A stretch of DNA of 64,000 nucleotides from assembly GCA_016716435.1 (NCBI GenBank), contig JADJWI010000008.1, positions 434,001 through 498,000 on the forward strand. Direction: 5' to 3'. A program made the translations under genes and the position numbers. The DNA is from Acidobacteriota bacterium. Lineage in GTDB: Bacteria > Acidobacteriota > Blastocatellia > Pyrinomonadales > Pyrinomonadaceae. Shown here one piece after another: positions 42,128 through 49,534 of the stretch (position 1 is its first letter; each line of letters begins with the position of its first letter). The notes below the pieces were generated by a model, which did no database searches, was not told the origin of the DNA, and saw only the letters and a program-made list of their open reading frames with translations.

Positions 42128-42161
42128 TGAGAGTGTGAAATGGACTACCGAGATTACATAA
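42111..42161 (+). pseudogene. Relic of a DUF5615-type toxin start
   Basis: Seventeen codons read MKLLLDESVKWTTEIT then stop. MKLLLDE is the usual opening of DUF5615 (PIN-like) toxins. The rest is lost: after about 9 codons the sequence runs into the start of the second DUF433 gene, which suggests a deletion that fused two toxin-antitoxin modules. Confidence 0.6.
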
Positions 42162-42370
42162 CGATCGAGCCGAATAAACGTGGAGGAAAGCCTTGCATTC
42201 GCGGCCTGCGGATCACGGTCTATGAGGTTTTGGAATACCTCGCATCGGATATGTCCGAAGAAGAGATCTTGGCTGACTTTCCGGATCTCACAAAGGAAGA
42301 CCTTAAAGCGGCAATTGCATTTGCTGCGGACCGCGAAAGGCGTTTGATGGAAGTACCGCTTGCGGCATAA
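42140..42370 (+). CDS. DUF433 antitoxin (orphan)
   Basis: Predicted 76 aa, intact DUF433: MDYRDYITIEPNKRGGKPCI, RGLRITVYEVLEYLASDMSE, EEILADFPDLTKEDLKAAIA. The fold is a small winged-helix-like DNA-binding or toxin-neutralising domain. No toxin follows; the sequence after the stop runs directly into the left REP of the RAYT element, so the partner may have been replaced by that insertion. Confidence 0.85.
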   Translation: MDYRDYITIEPNKRGGKPCIRGLRITVYEVLEYLASDMSEEEILADFPDLTKEDLKAAIAFAADRERRLMEVPLAA

Positions 42371-42402
42371 CTTATTACAGCCGCTAGCTCTAGAATTTCA
42401 AA

Positions 42403-42434
42403 TGCGGAAGCCCGCGCGTTAGCAAGGGCTTAAC
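42403..42434 (-). repeat. Left REP (family A) of the RAYT element
   Basis: Contains the palindrome AAGCCC (42408-42413), a 12-nt interior GCGCGTTAGCAA, and GGGCTT (42426-42431). The central GC-TTA-GC motif is shared with the right copy and with family B. Confidence 0.85.
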
Positions 42435-42456
42435 TCGCAAGATCGAATATAGGAAT

Positions 42457-42993
42457 ATGCTTGACGATCACGGATTCGAGGTTTACGAGGAAAATCCATT
42501 CCCGATCGCATACCTCCTGACGTTCCGAACCTATGGCAGTTGGCTGCATGGGGATGCACGGACATCAGTGAGACGAAATGGAAACAATCGCTACGGGGGG
42601 CCGACGGTGAAACCGAGTGTTCCGTTGCTTGAGCGGATGCAGGAAGGTGGAAAGCAGACTCCGGTCGTGCTCAATGATCGGCAGCGACGGTGTGTTGAGG
42701 AAGCCTTCAAAGAAGTTTGTGAATTTAGAGAATACGGTCTTTTGGCGCTGAACGTGAGAACAAATCATGCACATATCGTGAGTTCGGGAGCCGTGAAGCC
42801 GGAGAAGATCGTGAACGACCTAAAAGCGTATGCCACGCGCCGGTTGAGGGCAGAGCGGCTCTGCGGTACCGATGAAACGGTCTGGTCCCGTGGCGCGAGT
42901 ACCCGTTATCTATGGAAGCCCAGACACGTCGAAGGTGCGATCGACTATGTAAAGTACTGCCAGGAGGACATTCCTTTAGAGTTTCGAGATTAG
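42457..42993 (+). CDS. REP-associated tyrosine (HUH/Y1-like) transposase
   Basis: The 178-aa product opens with AYLLTFRTYGSWLHGDARTS, typical of the IS200/RAYT superfamily. The HUH metal site is His104-Ala-His106 in VRTNHAHIVSSG. The likely nucleophile is Tyr125 in VNDLKAYATRRLRAERL. The C-terminal WSRGASTRYLWKPRHVEGAI, DYVKYCQED matches the family's final helix. These enzymes cut REP palindromes in single-stranded DNA. ATG at 42457 follows an AGGA ribosome site. All motifs are intact, so it could be active. Confidence 0.88.
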   Translation: MLDDHGFEVYEENPFPIAYLLTFRTYGSWLHGDARTSVRRNGNNRYGGPTVKPSVPLLERMQEGGKQTPVVLNDRQRRCVEEAFKEVCEFREYGLLALNVRTNHAHIVSSGAVKPEKIVNDLKAYATRRLRAERLCGTDETVWSRGASTRYLWKPRHVEGAIDYVKYCQEDIPLEFRD

Positions 42994-43005
42994 CCTAACT
43001 TGGAT

Positions 43006-43037
43006 GTTAAGCCCTTGCTTACGCGCGGGCTTCTGCA
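43006..43037 (+). repeat. Right REP (family A) at the pntB start
   Basis: GTTAAGCCCTTGCTTACGCG continues to TCTGCA; the stem AAGCCC/GGGCTT closes around GC-TTAC-GC. Its 3' edge is 4 nt from the pntB ATG, so it replaces or covers the usual ribosome-binding region. Confidence 0.88.
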
Positions 43038-43041
43038 TTGT

Positions 43042-44445
43042 ATGCAACAATCTTTGATCACGATCGCATACATCGCCGCGAGTGCGTTGTTCATTTTGAG
43101 CCTTGGTGGTTTGTCTAAGCAGGAGACGGCCCGGCGGGGGAATTGGTATGGCATCATCGGCATGCTGATCGCGCTTGGGGCGACGGCGGCGGCGATGGAC
43201 CCGAGCGGCTGGCCGATCCTCGGCGGCGTGCTGATCGTCGGTGCGCTGATCGGCGCTACGGTGGCGTCGCGTGTGCAGATGACCTCGATGCCCGAGCTTG
43301 TTGCGATACTCCATAGCTTCGTGGGGCTTGCGGCGGTGCTGGTTGGGTTCGGAACATATCTCGATAAGTTTGCAGCGGGGAAAACGGTCGAAGACGCCGG
43401 CATTTTGCTCGTCGAGATCTTCATCGGCGTATGCATTGGTTCGATCACGTTCACGGGTTCGGTCATCGCGTTTCTCAAGCTGCGAGGCTCGATCGGCGGT
43501 AAGCCGTTCATGCTGCCCGGGCGGCATTTCATCAACCTCGCGATGCTGATCGGGACGATCGTGCTCGGCGTGATGTTTGCGATGGCACCGGGCGTAAGCG
43601 GGAACCCGTATCTGATCGGGGCTGCGGTGCTGACTGGCATACTCGGCGTTCACTTCATAATGGCGATCGGCGGTGCGGATATGCCGGTGGTCGTCTCGAT
43701 GCTAAACAGCTATTCGGGTTGGGCGGCATCGGCAGCGGGCTTCATGCTCTCGAACGACCTGCTCATCATCACCGGTGCACTCGTCGGCTCGAGCGGCGCG
43801 ATCCTCAGCTATATAATGTGCCGCGGAATGAACCGCTCGTTCATCAGCGTGATGCTCGGCGGCTTTGGTACCGAAGGCGGAACGGTCGCGTCGACAGCGA
43901 GTGGCGAGCCGGCGGGCGAAGTGCGCTCGGTCGATGCGGAAACGGCCGCTGAAATGCTTCGGCAGTCGAAAAAGGTCATCATTGTTCCCGGTTACGGGCT
44001 TGCCGTCGCACAGGCGCAGCACTCGCTCGCCGAGGTCGTTAAGATCCTGAAGGAAGGCGGGACCGAGGTGAAGTTCGCCATCCATCCGGTCGCCGGACGC
44101 CTGCCCGGCCATATGAACGTCTTGCTCGCCGAGGCCAACATTCCCTACGACATAGTCTTTGAGATGGAAGAGGTCAACGACGAATTTCCCGGTACGGATG
44201 TTTCGTGGGTAATTGGAGCGAACGACATCGTCAACCCCTCGGCGCTCGATGACCCTGGTTCGCCCATCGCCGGCATGCCCGTTCTCCACGTCTGGGAAGC
44301 CCGCGACACTATCGTCATGAAACGCGGCATGGCCTCGGGCTACGCCGGTGTCGACAACCCGCTTTTCTACAAAGACAACACCCAAATGCTCTTCGGCGAC
44401 GCGAAGAAGGTCGTCGATGAGATATTGACCGCGATGCGGGCTTAG
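43042..44445 (+). CDS. pntB: Proton-translocating NAD(P) transhydrogenase, beta subunit
   Basis: From the ATG at 43042 the product is 467 aa (MQQSLITIAYIAASALFILS, LGGLSKQETARRGN). About nine helices lead to the NADP-binding domain with IIVPGYGLAVAQAQHSLAEV, FAIHPVAGRLPGHMNVLLAE and MKRGMASGYAGVDNPLFYKD. The start lies 4 nt after a REP, with no evident ribosome site outside the palindrome. A longer reading from 43000 would translate the REP and is unlikely. A diverged copy of the last 69 bp lies at 44526-44594. Confidence 0.95.
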   Translation: MQQSLITIAYIAASALFILSLGGLSKQETARRGNWYGIIGMLIALGATAAAMDPSGWPILGGVLIVGALIGATVASRVQMTSMPELVAILHSFVGLAAVLVGFGTYLDKFAAGKTVEDAGILLVEIFIGVCIGSITFTGSVIAFLKLRGSIGGKPFMLPGRHFINLAMLIGTIVLGVMFAMAPGVSGNPYLIGAAVLTGILGVHFIMAIGGADMPVVVSMLNSYSGWAASAAGFMLSNDLLIITGALVGSSGAILSYIMCRGMNRSFISVMLGGFGTEGGTVASTASGEPAGEVRSVDAETAAEMLRQSKKVIIVPGYGLAVAQAQHSLAEVVKILKEGGTEVKFAIHPVAGRLPGHMNVLLAEANIPYDIVFEMEEVNDEFPGTDVSWVIGANDIVNPSALDDPGSPIAGMPVLHVWEARDTIVMKRGMASGYAGVDNPLFYKDNTQMLFGDAKKVVDEILTAMRA

Positions 44446-44447
44446 TC

Positions 44448-44523
44448 GGAACCGCCTGCGTAAGCGGGCGGCCAGTCTGACCACCAACGAACTGGCCCGC
44501 CGCTTACGCAGCGGGTTCTGACC
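44448..44523. repeat. Inverted pair of REP sequences (family B) after pntB
   Basis: REP-B1 (44448-44476, core CCGCCTGCGTAAGCGGGCGG) and REP-B2 (44488-44523, core CCCGCCGCTTACGCAGCGGG) face each other with an 11-nt spacer. Each forms a stem with a TTAC/GTAA loop flanked by GC pairs. The B2 stem differs from B1 but stays paired. The pair may act as a transcript-stabilising or terminating BIME-like structure. Confidence 0.85.
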
Positions 44524-44525
44524 AC

Positions 44526-44594
44526 GACACCCAAATGGTCTTCGGCGACGCGAAGAAGGTGGTCGATGAGATACTGGCGGCGATCAGGAACTAA
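44526..44594 (+). pseudogene. Diverged copy of the pntB 3' end
   Basis: The frame gives DTQMVFGDAKKVVDEILAAI-RN-stop, matching NTQMLFGDAKKVVDEILTAM-RA-stop at the end of pntB (44377-44445). The 69-nt blocks agree at 57 positions (83%) with no gap. It has no start and is a leftover gene end, separated from intact pntB only by the REP-B pair. Confidence 0.9.
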
Positions 44595-44600
44595 GTTTAG

Positions 44601-45092
44601 ATGATCAAGGTCGTATTAGTTTTGAAGTTGGCTCTGCTGGTTTTCTCGGTGTCGACGAATGCTCAGCAAATTTCTGACGACGACAGGCGCGGTTTCGACA
44701 ATCTGGCTCCGATCTTAATTGATGTTGACGGTGACGGGGTACCGGACCGGATCCAGCCACGAACATACCAGACCTATCACAACCCACACGGGAAACGCCT
44801 CCTAAATAAGTATGTTAAGAATTGGATCACATTTGATCTAAAGGCCTCTACCGGAAAGTCGTTTAAGTCGTTTTTCACCTACAACTACGGAATTGCAGGG
44901 CAGGGCGGGAGCTATTGGGTCTATTCTTTGGTCCCCGCGGGTGACGTGAATAAAGATGGTCGGACTGATCTGATGTTTTATTCAGGGGATGACACGAGCG
45001 CCGAGACGGTGATTCTGCTCAATAAGGGCACTAAGTTTCCGGTTCATTCGCGGAAGATCACGGATAGTGACGACTGGCTCAGTGACTTGTAG
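44601..45092 (+). CDS. Secreted protein with FG-GAP/VCBS-like repeats
   Basis: A 163-aa product with signal peptide (MIKVVLVLKLALLVFSVSTN, AQQ). Two calcium-loop-like segments are visible: LIDVDGDGVPDRIQPRTYQ and PAGDVNKDGRTDLMFYSGDD, the DxDxDGxxD pattern of FG-GAP repeats, consistent with a small fragment of a propeller. Lower GC than pntB. It starts 6 nt after the pntB-end fragment. Function unknown. Confidence 0.7.
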   Translation: MIKVVLVLKLALLVFSVSTNAQQISDDDRRGFDNLAPILIDVDGDGVPDRIQPRTYQTYHNPHGKRLLNKYVKNWITFDLKASTGKSFKSFFTYNYGIAGQGGSYWVYSLVPAGDVNKDGRTDLMFYSGDDTSAETVILLNKGTKFPVHSRKITDSDDWLSDL

Positions 45093-45262
45093 CGTTTACC
45101 CGACCGTCGCCAGAGAGTTTCCATGGGAAAAGGATTTTCCCGAAGTCGCTCGCTGGTTCTGCCAGATGCTGACCGATCCGCCAAAAGAGTATTAGCCGTT
45201 CGCGTGATACCGACCCAGACGTTTTTCGGGAACTCTTTGTTGACCACATTCGTAATCGGGTC

Positions 45263-46780
45263 ATGCCAGGATTGACTTTTCGGTTCTTCGCTTCAGCAGT
45301 AGCCGTTGTATCGTTGCTTCTCTCACAGCAGGCGATATCCCAAGACGCGCCCCAGAAAGTTTCAATTGAACTCAAGTCAATTCGCTCTGAACTTATTTCT
45401 CGAACTGACTCACGGGAGCTACCCTCGGTTTCCGTTGGAGTTGTTCGTAACGGCGTAGACGTTTGGAGAGAATCGTTTGGATTCGCGAGTATTGAACAGA
45501 ATATTACTGCCACCCCGGATACTGTATATGCCGTCGGCTCACTGTCGAAATCGATGACAGGAACTGCAGTGTTCAAGCTCGTAGAAGAAGGCAAGATCGA
45601 TCTCCGAAGCCCGATCGCGAAGTACCTGCGCTCCATACGATTGCGAACCTTTGTCCAACCAAAGAATGACTACAAAGTACTTCACCTTCTAAATATGGCC
45701 GCGGGTGTGCCGCATTATTGGCGGTACTGCTATGTCGATTCCGGAGAGCTTGACCGCTGCGCCAAAGCGAATTTGAAGGCAGCGTCCTTCTCGGCTTTCG
45801 AACCCGGAAGCTATCACCTTTATTCAAATCTTTCTTTCGGATTGGCTGCCCAGATGATTGCTGACGTTTCCGGAAAGCCTTTTTCGAGGTTCATTCGGGA
45901 ATCGATCTTCAGACCCAGTGGAATGAACCGGACGTTTACACATCGCGATGAGATCCCGAAGGCCGTGGTGATAGCCAGGCCATATAAGCGAGACGGTAAA
46001 CCAGCGCCAGATTTTCAGTTTGAGCCCGCCGGCGGCGGAGGATTCTACTCTTCCGTAAATGACCTTCTAAGGTATGGACTTATTCATCTAGGCGAATCGG
46101 GCAGCGGTGATCCCGTATTGCAACGCCGAACACTCGACATGAACCATACGGTAAACCGCGGACTTCCTCATCGCTATTATGCAAATGGTTGGGGCGTTCT
46201 TCCGCTCGGTGAATTTGGCATATCCTTGCTTTCTAATGGAGCGATCGAAGGTGCCGCAGCGACTCTGCTTGTCTTGCCGAAAGAAAAGGTCGTCGTGGTG
46301 GTTCTGGTCAACAAGACGGTTGGCAACGATGTTACAGATGATCTTGCTTTCCGGATCGCCGGGGCGATATTGCCGGGCTACAAGGAACGACTAGACGGCC
46401 TTTTTGCGGAGCTCGGTCCGGAATTCGCGGATAAAGAGTTCCTCGGAATGTCGACTCTGGAAGGTGACTGGAAAGGCAGTGTCCACTTCGGAAAGAAGAG
46501 ATTACCGGTCGACTTCCGAATTCGAGGAAGCGAAATTTTCATTAAGTTTGACCGCGCCGAATTCGTCAAGGTTGAGAAACTGAGGATCACAAACTCGACG
46601 ATCTCCGGAACAGTTACAGCACCGCTACTCGGGAAGTCTGAACACGGGATGGCGATCGCCGACCTGATAATACGGCTCGAACGCGACAGGTTGACGGGTT
46701 TTGTTAGTTTTGAAACTCTCAAACCAAGGCCGGAATTGCTGCTGGCGTACTATCTTTCTGCGAAACGTGCGGAGAGGTGA
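45263..46780 (+). CDS. Serine hydrolase, beta-lactamase class C / penicillin-binding-like
   Basis: Product of 505 aa with signal peptide (MPGLTFRFFASAVAVVSLLL, SQQAIS). The class C hallmark SxxK is SLSK in YAVGSLSKSMTGTAVFKLV; the second motif YxN is Tyr-Ser-Asn in YHLYSNLSFGLAAQM. The third (KTG or HxG) site is not obvious; NGAIEGAAATLLVLPKEKVV lies where it should be. The last 120 residues form an extra lipocalin-like domain. Likely an esterase or D-amino peptidase rather than a resistance enzyme. Confidence 0.83.
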   Translation: MPGLTFRFFASAVAVVSLLLSQQAISQDAPQKVSIELKSIRSELISRTDSRELPSVSVGVVRNGVDVWRESFGFASIEQNITATPDTVYAVGSLSKSMTGTAVFKLVEEGKIDLRSPIAKYLRSIRLRTFVQPKNDYKVLHLLNMAAGVPHYWRYCYVDSGELDRCAKANLKAASFSAFEPGSYHLYSNLSFGLAAQMIADVSGKPFSRFIRESIFRPSGMNRTFTHRDEIPKAVVIARPYKRDGKPAPDFQFEPAGGGGFYSSVNDLLRYGLIHLGESGSGDPVLQRRTLDMNHTVNRGLPHRYYANGWGVLPLGEFGISLLSNGAIEGAAATLLVLPKEKVVVVVLVNKTVGNDVTDDLAFRIAGAILPGYKERLDGLFAELGPEFADKEFLGMSTLEGDWKGSVHFGKKRLPVDFRIRGSEIFIKFDRAEFVKVEKLRITNSTISGTVTAPLLGKSEHGMAIADLIIRLERDRLTGFVSFETLKPRPELLLAYYLSAKRAER

Positions 46781-46787
46781 GAAACGG

Positions 46788-47330
46788 TCATTTCTTTGGT
46801 TTGGGGATGGTTTTGGCGGCGGCGTTTATTTGGTCGCAGAGTTCGATGGAGTTGAGGAGGATGCCGCGTTCGCGTTCTTCGGTGTTTCCGTCGAGCAGCT
46901 TTTTGAAGATGGCGGCGTAGCGCTGACCGGCGGCGTCGAGCATGTGGACGGCTTTCGGGAAATACTTGCCGCCCATCTTGTTTTGTTCAAGCGCCCGGTC
47001 GTCGCGTTCGGCGATCGCTTCGATGTCGTCGACGGCTTTCTCAAGGAGACGCCGAATATCTGTCAGCAATTCCGCCCGAGAGCCCGTTGGTAGCGGCCCC
47101 CACTTTGGATCCTCTTTACCTGCGTTCTTCCAGCCGCCGTGGTCAATCCCGAGAGCCGTCAGCCGGCGGTCGATCATCTTCGTCAGAACGTCGATGCGAA
47201 GATCTATGTCCTGCGAGTCGCGGACGATCTCGATCTCCTCTTCGGTCATATAGTCGCGCTGTGCCGTGGCGGTGCCGGCGACCAAGGCAAGGAAGAGAAA
47301 GCAGAGCGGGTAAAAACGAGATCGTTTCAT
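46788..47330 (-). CDS. Secreted hypothetical protein, helical
   Basis: The 180-aa product has signal peptide MKRSRFYPLCFLFLALVAGT. The mature part is a helical bundle: MTEEEIEIVRDSQDIDLRID, ELLTDIRRLLEKAVDDIEAI, YFPKAVHMLDAAGQRYAAIF. No family known to me. Third gene of a three-gene operon with 47333 (2-nt gap) and the TPR protein at 47923; all three are exported, suggesting a shared envelope role. Confidence 0.7.
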   Translation of the reverse strand: MKRSRFYPLCFLFLALVAGTATAQRDYMTEEEIEIVRDSQDIDLRIDVLTKMIDRRLTALGIDHGGWKNAGKEDPKWGPLPTGSRAELLTDIRRLLEKAVDDIEAIAERDDRALEQNKMGGKYFPKAVHMLDAAGQRYAAIFKKLLDGNTEERERGILLNSIELCDQINAAAKTIPKPKK

Positions 47331-47332
47331 AA

Positions 47333-47914
47333 CTAAGTGTTGCTGCGAAGCACGGTCTCACCGAAGAGCGGTGTGAGTGCCCGCGAACGGGCGTCGCGGA
47401 TCTGGCGAAGAAGCGTCCGGACGTAAAACTCGTGCGTCAGCGGAAGCTCGCGGCGGATCAGTTCAAGCCGCGGCGAGAAGCGGCGTAGCCCCATTTCAAG
47501 CCGCTTAAAGTTATTGAGCGTCCGGCCCCGATTGGTGTCTGCCAATTTAAGAAAGGCAAGCGTGTCTTCCATGATCGCCGAGAAGGCGCCGAGATGGGCA
47601 AACATCTCGTTAAGGTCATCGCGTGTGTTCGCTGTCTCGGCAAGGCCGACGCGGGCGGTCATCAAATCCAACGCGAGTTCGGTCCGCTTCCTTACGCCCT
47701 GCTCCCTGTCGAGCTTGTCACGCTCAGCCTTTGACATCAGCATCAGCGGCGGTGGCGCAAGTTCATACTCCGGCGGATCGTCCTGTCCGAAGACATCTGC
47801 GGCGGCAAGCGAGCCAAAGATGACGCCGATACACAAAAACACGGCATGCCTTGCTGCCGAGCGGACTCGGTTTTTCGTAAAGGCGATCGGCGGTGTTTTT
47901 GTTGAATAGCTCAT
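47333..47914 (-). CDS. Secreted hypothetical protein, helical
   Basis: Product of 193 aa; hydrophobic N-terminal segment HAVFLCIGVIFGSLAAADVF acts as signal peptide or anchor. After a proline-rich stretch (YELAPPPLMLM) the rest is amphipathic helix: RTELALDLMTARVGLAETAN, LNEMFAHLGAFSAIMEDTLA, HEFYVRTLLRQIRDARSRAL. It resembles its neighbour at 46788 in layout but not clearly in sequence. Second gene of the operon, 8 nt after the TPR gene. Confidence 0.7.
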   Translation of the reverse strand: MSYSTKTPPIAFTKNRVRSAARHAVFLCIGVIFGSLAAADVFGQDDPPEYELAPPPLMLMSKAERDKLDREQGVRKRTELALDLMTARVGLAETANTRDDLNEMFAHLGAFSAIMEDTLAFLKLADTNRGRTLNNFKRLEMGLRRFSPRLELIRRELPLTHEFYVRTLLRQIRDARSRALTPLFGETVLRSNT

Positions 47915-47922
47915 CGTTATTC

Positions 47923-49362
47923 TTAGTTCGTCTTCTTTCCCCTTCCCGTCTTTATTTGTCGATCAAGTGCCGGCAGCCGCAGATTGATGCGGTCGATCTC
48001 GTCTTTGAATTCGGCGGCATTTGCTCGCCGCAGGAACTGTTGATAATTCGCCATCGCGTCCAAATATTCCCCGAGGTTGTCGTGGGCGACGCCAAGGAAA
48101 TAATAAGCCGCGGTCAGCTCCGGCTGTTTATCCAAAAGCCAACGGAACTCGGCCTTCGCTTCCGGGTAACGGCGAAGCTGAAATAGTGCGGTCGCGAGAT
48201 TTGCCCTGATCGTCGCGTTCTCCGGCTCGGCTGTTGCCAACTTTTGCAAGAGCTCGGCAGCGGCGGCGAAGTTTTTTCCCTGGACAAGGGCCGCGGCAAA
48301 GCCGACCGCGTGGCCAATGTTTTTGGGCTCGGCATTATATGCTGCCTGGCAAAATTCGAGAGCCTTCGGCGGATCGCTTCGCCGATAGAGCGTACATAGC
48401 CTTCCGAGGATCGCCGGATCGTTCGGCTTAGCCGCGAGCTCTTTCTCAAGTTCGGCCGGATCGGCCGCGGCGGATGCACGAAGGCGTTCGAGCAGATTCG
48501 TGGCTTCGGCGTTCTTAGCGGAGACTGTCATTAATAATGACTCCGCACCGGCGATATCATCGCGAAGCAGAAGGGCACGGGCCCGCAAAAGTTTTACGGC
48601 ATCGGCATCACCGCCTGCGGCTTCGAGTCGGCGAGTAAAATCGTCGGCGCGCGTCGGATCATTTTCGCCAAGAGCGATCGCGGCCGCTTCGCCAAGTGCT
48701 GAAACACTTTTGGGTTCGATGGCAAGGGCTCGTTCGACACTTGTCCGTGCCGAGGGAATATCGCCGAGCCGGTTCTCGATCGCCGCCCGCGCCGCCCAAG
48801 TAGAGGCTGGCGGATTTGCTTTACCGGTCGTCAAATTTGTTAAAGATAAAAGCAGTTCACGAAGCGAGGACTGATCTGCATTTGTCCGGAGCCGGAGTTC
48901 AGCCATCGCCGAATACGCGGGGTAGTTTTGCTCATCAAGTTTTATCGCCTTTGTCAGCAAAGGCTCGGCCTCGGCAAACTCGCCGTTTTGTACGAGAAGG
49001 GACCCGAGAGTGGCGAGGGCAAGCGACCAATCTTCGCGGAGTTCGACCGCTCGCCGAAATGCCGCTTCGGCCTCGGGAATTTGCTTTAGGGAAAGGTGGG
49101 CGTTTCCTTTCTGGAGCTCGGCTTCCGGGAATTCCGGGATCAGCAATAGGGCCTTCGAGTAAAGCTCGATGGCCCCGCGAAGATCGCCTTTTTCGTGAAG
49201 ATCCTGGCCTTCCTCAAACAGGCCGATGGCATCTGCTGTCGGGTCTTCGTCTTCCTGAGCAACTGCGGGAAAAGCGAACAAACAAACATAAAAAATAAGC
49301 AGAGCGAAGCCGACGGAACGGACCGTTTTGAAAGCCGGCGGGATTTTCGAGAGTTGTAACAC
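47923..49362 (-). CDS. Secreted TPR-repeat protein
   Basis: A 479-aa product with a signal peptide ending near FAFPAVAQEDED. Tetratricopeptide repeats fill the rest, for example AIELYSKALLLIPEFPEAEL, AEAAFRRAVELREDWSLALA, AEPLLTKAIKLDEQNYPAYS, AKAEFRWLLDKQPELTAAYY. About ten repeats in two blocks separated by a helical linker. It should serve as a periplasmic scaffold for its two cotranscribed exported partners. First gene of the operon. Confidence 0.85.
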   Translation of the reverse strand: MLQLSKIPPAFKTVRSVGFALLIFYVCLFAFPAVAQEDEDPTADAIGLFEEGQDLHEKGDLRGAIELYSKALLLIPEFPEAELQKGNAHLSLKQIPEAEAAFRRAVELREDWSLALATLGSLLVQNGEFAEAEPLLTKAIKLDEQNYPAYSAMAELRLRTNADQSSLRELLLSLTNLTTGKANPPASTWAARAAIENRLGDIPSARTSVERALAIEPKSVSALGEAAAIALGENDPTRADDFTRRLEAAGGDADAVKLLRARALLLRDDIAGAESLLMTVSAKNAEATNLLERLRASAAADPAELEKELAAKPNDPAILGRLCTLYRRSDPPKALEFCQAAYNAEPKNIGHAVGFAAALVQGKNFAAAAELLQKLATAEPENATIRANLATALFQLRRYPEAKAEFRWLLDKQPELTAAYYFLGVAHDNLGEYLDAMANYQQFLRRANAAEFKDEIDRINLRLPALDRQIKTGRGKKTN

Positions 49363-49534
49363 GGTATTGAACTTGGAGCCTTGATTCTATCACGCAGGCC
49401 CGATAAAAGTTAAATTTTTCGCCTTTTGCCGCACGTTCACTATTTCGACATCACTCGGTTGCTAAGCACATTTTGCTACGTTAAGATTTTGGCTTTGTAT
49501 CAATGGAGATACAAAGCGTTTAGCGTAGAGATCA

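Larger units (their letters stand above)
42403..43037 (+). mobile_element. REPtron: RAYT transposase gene between inverted REP sequences
   Basis: A HUH transposase gene is bracketed by two 32-nt REPs in inverted orientation (42403-42434 and 43006-43037), which agree at 30 of 32 positions after reverse-complementing. This is the classical REPtron layout. The whole element lies between the antitoxin gene and pntB; its right end stops 4 nt before the pntB ATG. Confidence 0.88.

Noticed and set aside
43000..43041. Longer PntB start at the TTG at 43000
   Set aside because: It would translate the REP palindrome; MQQSLITIAYIAASALFILS is the natural PntB N-terminus.
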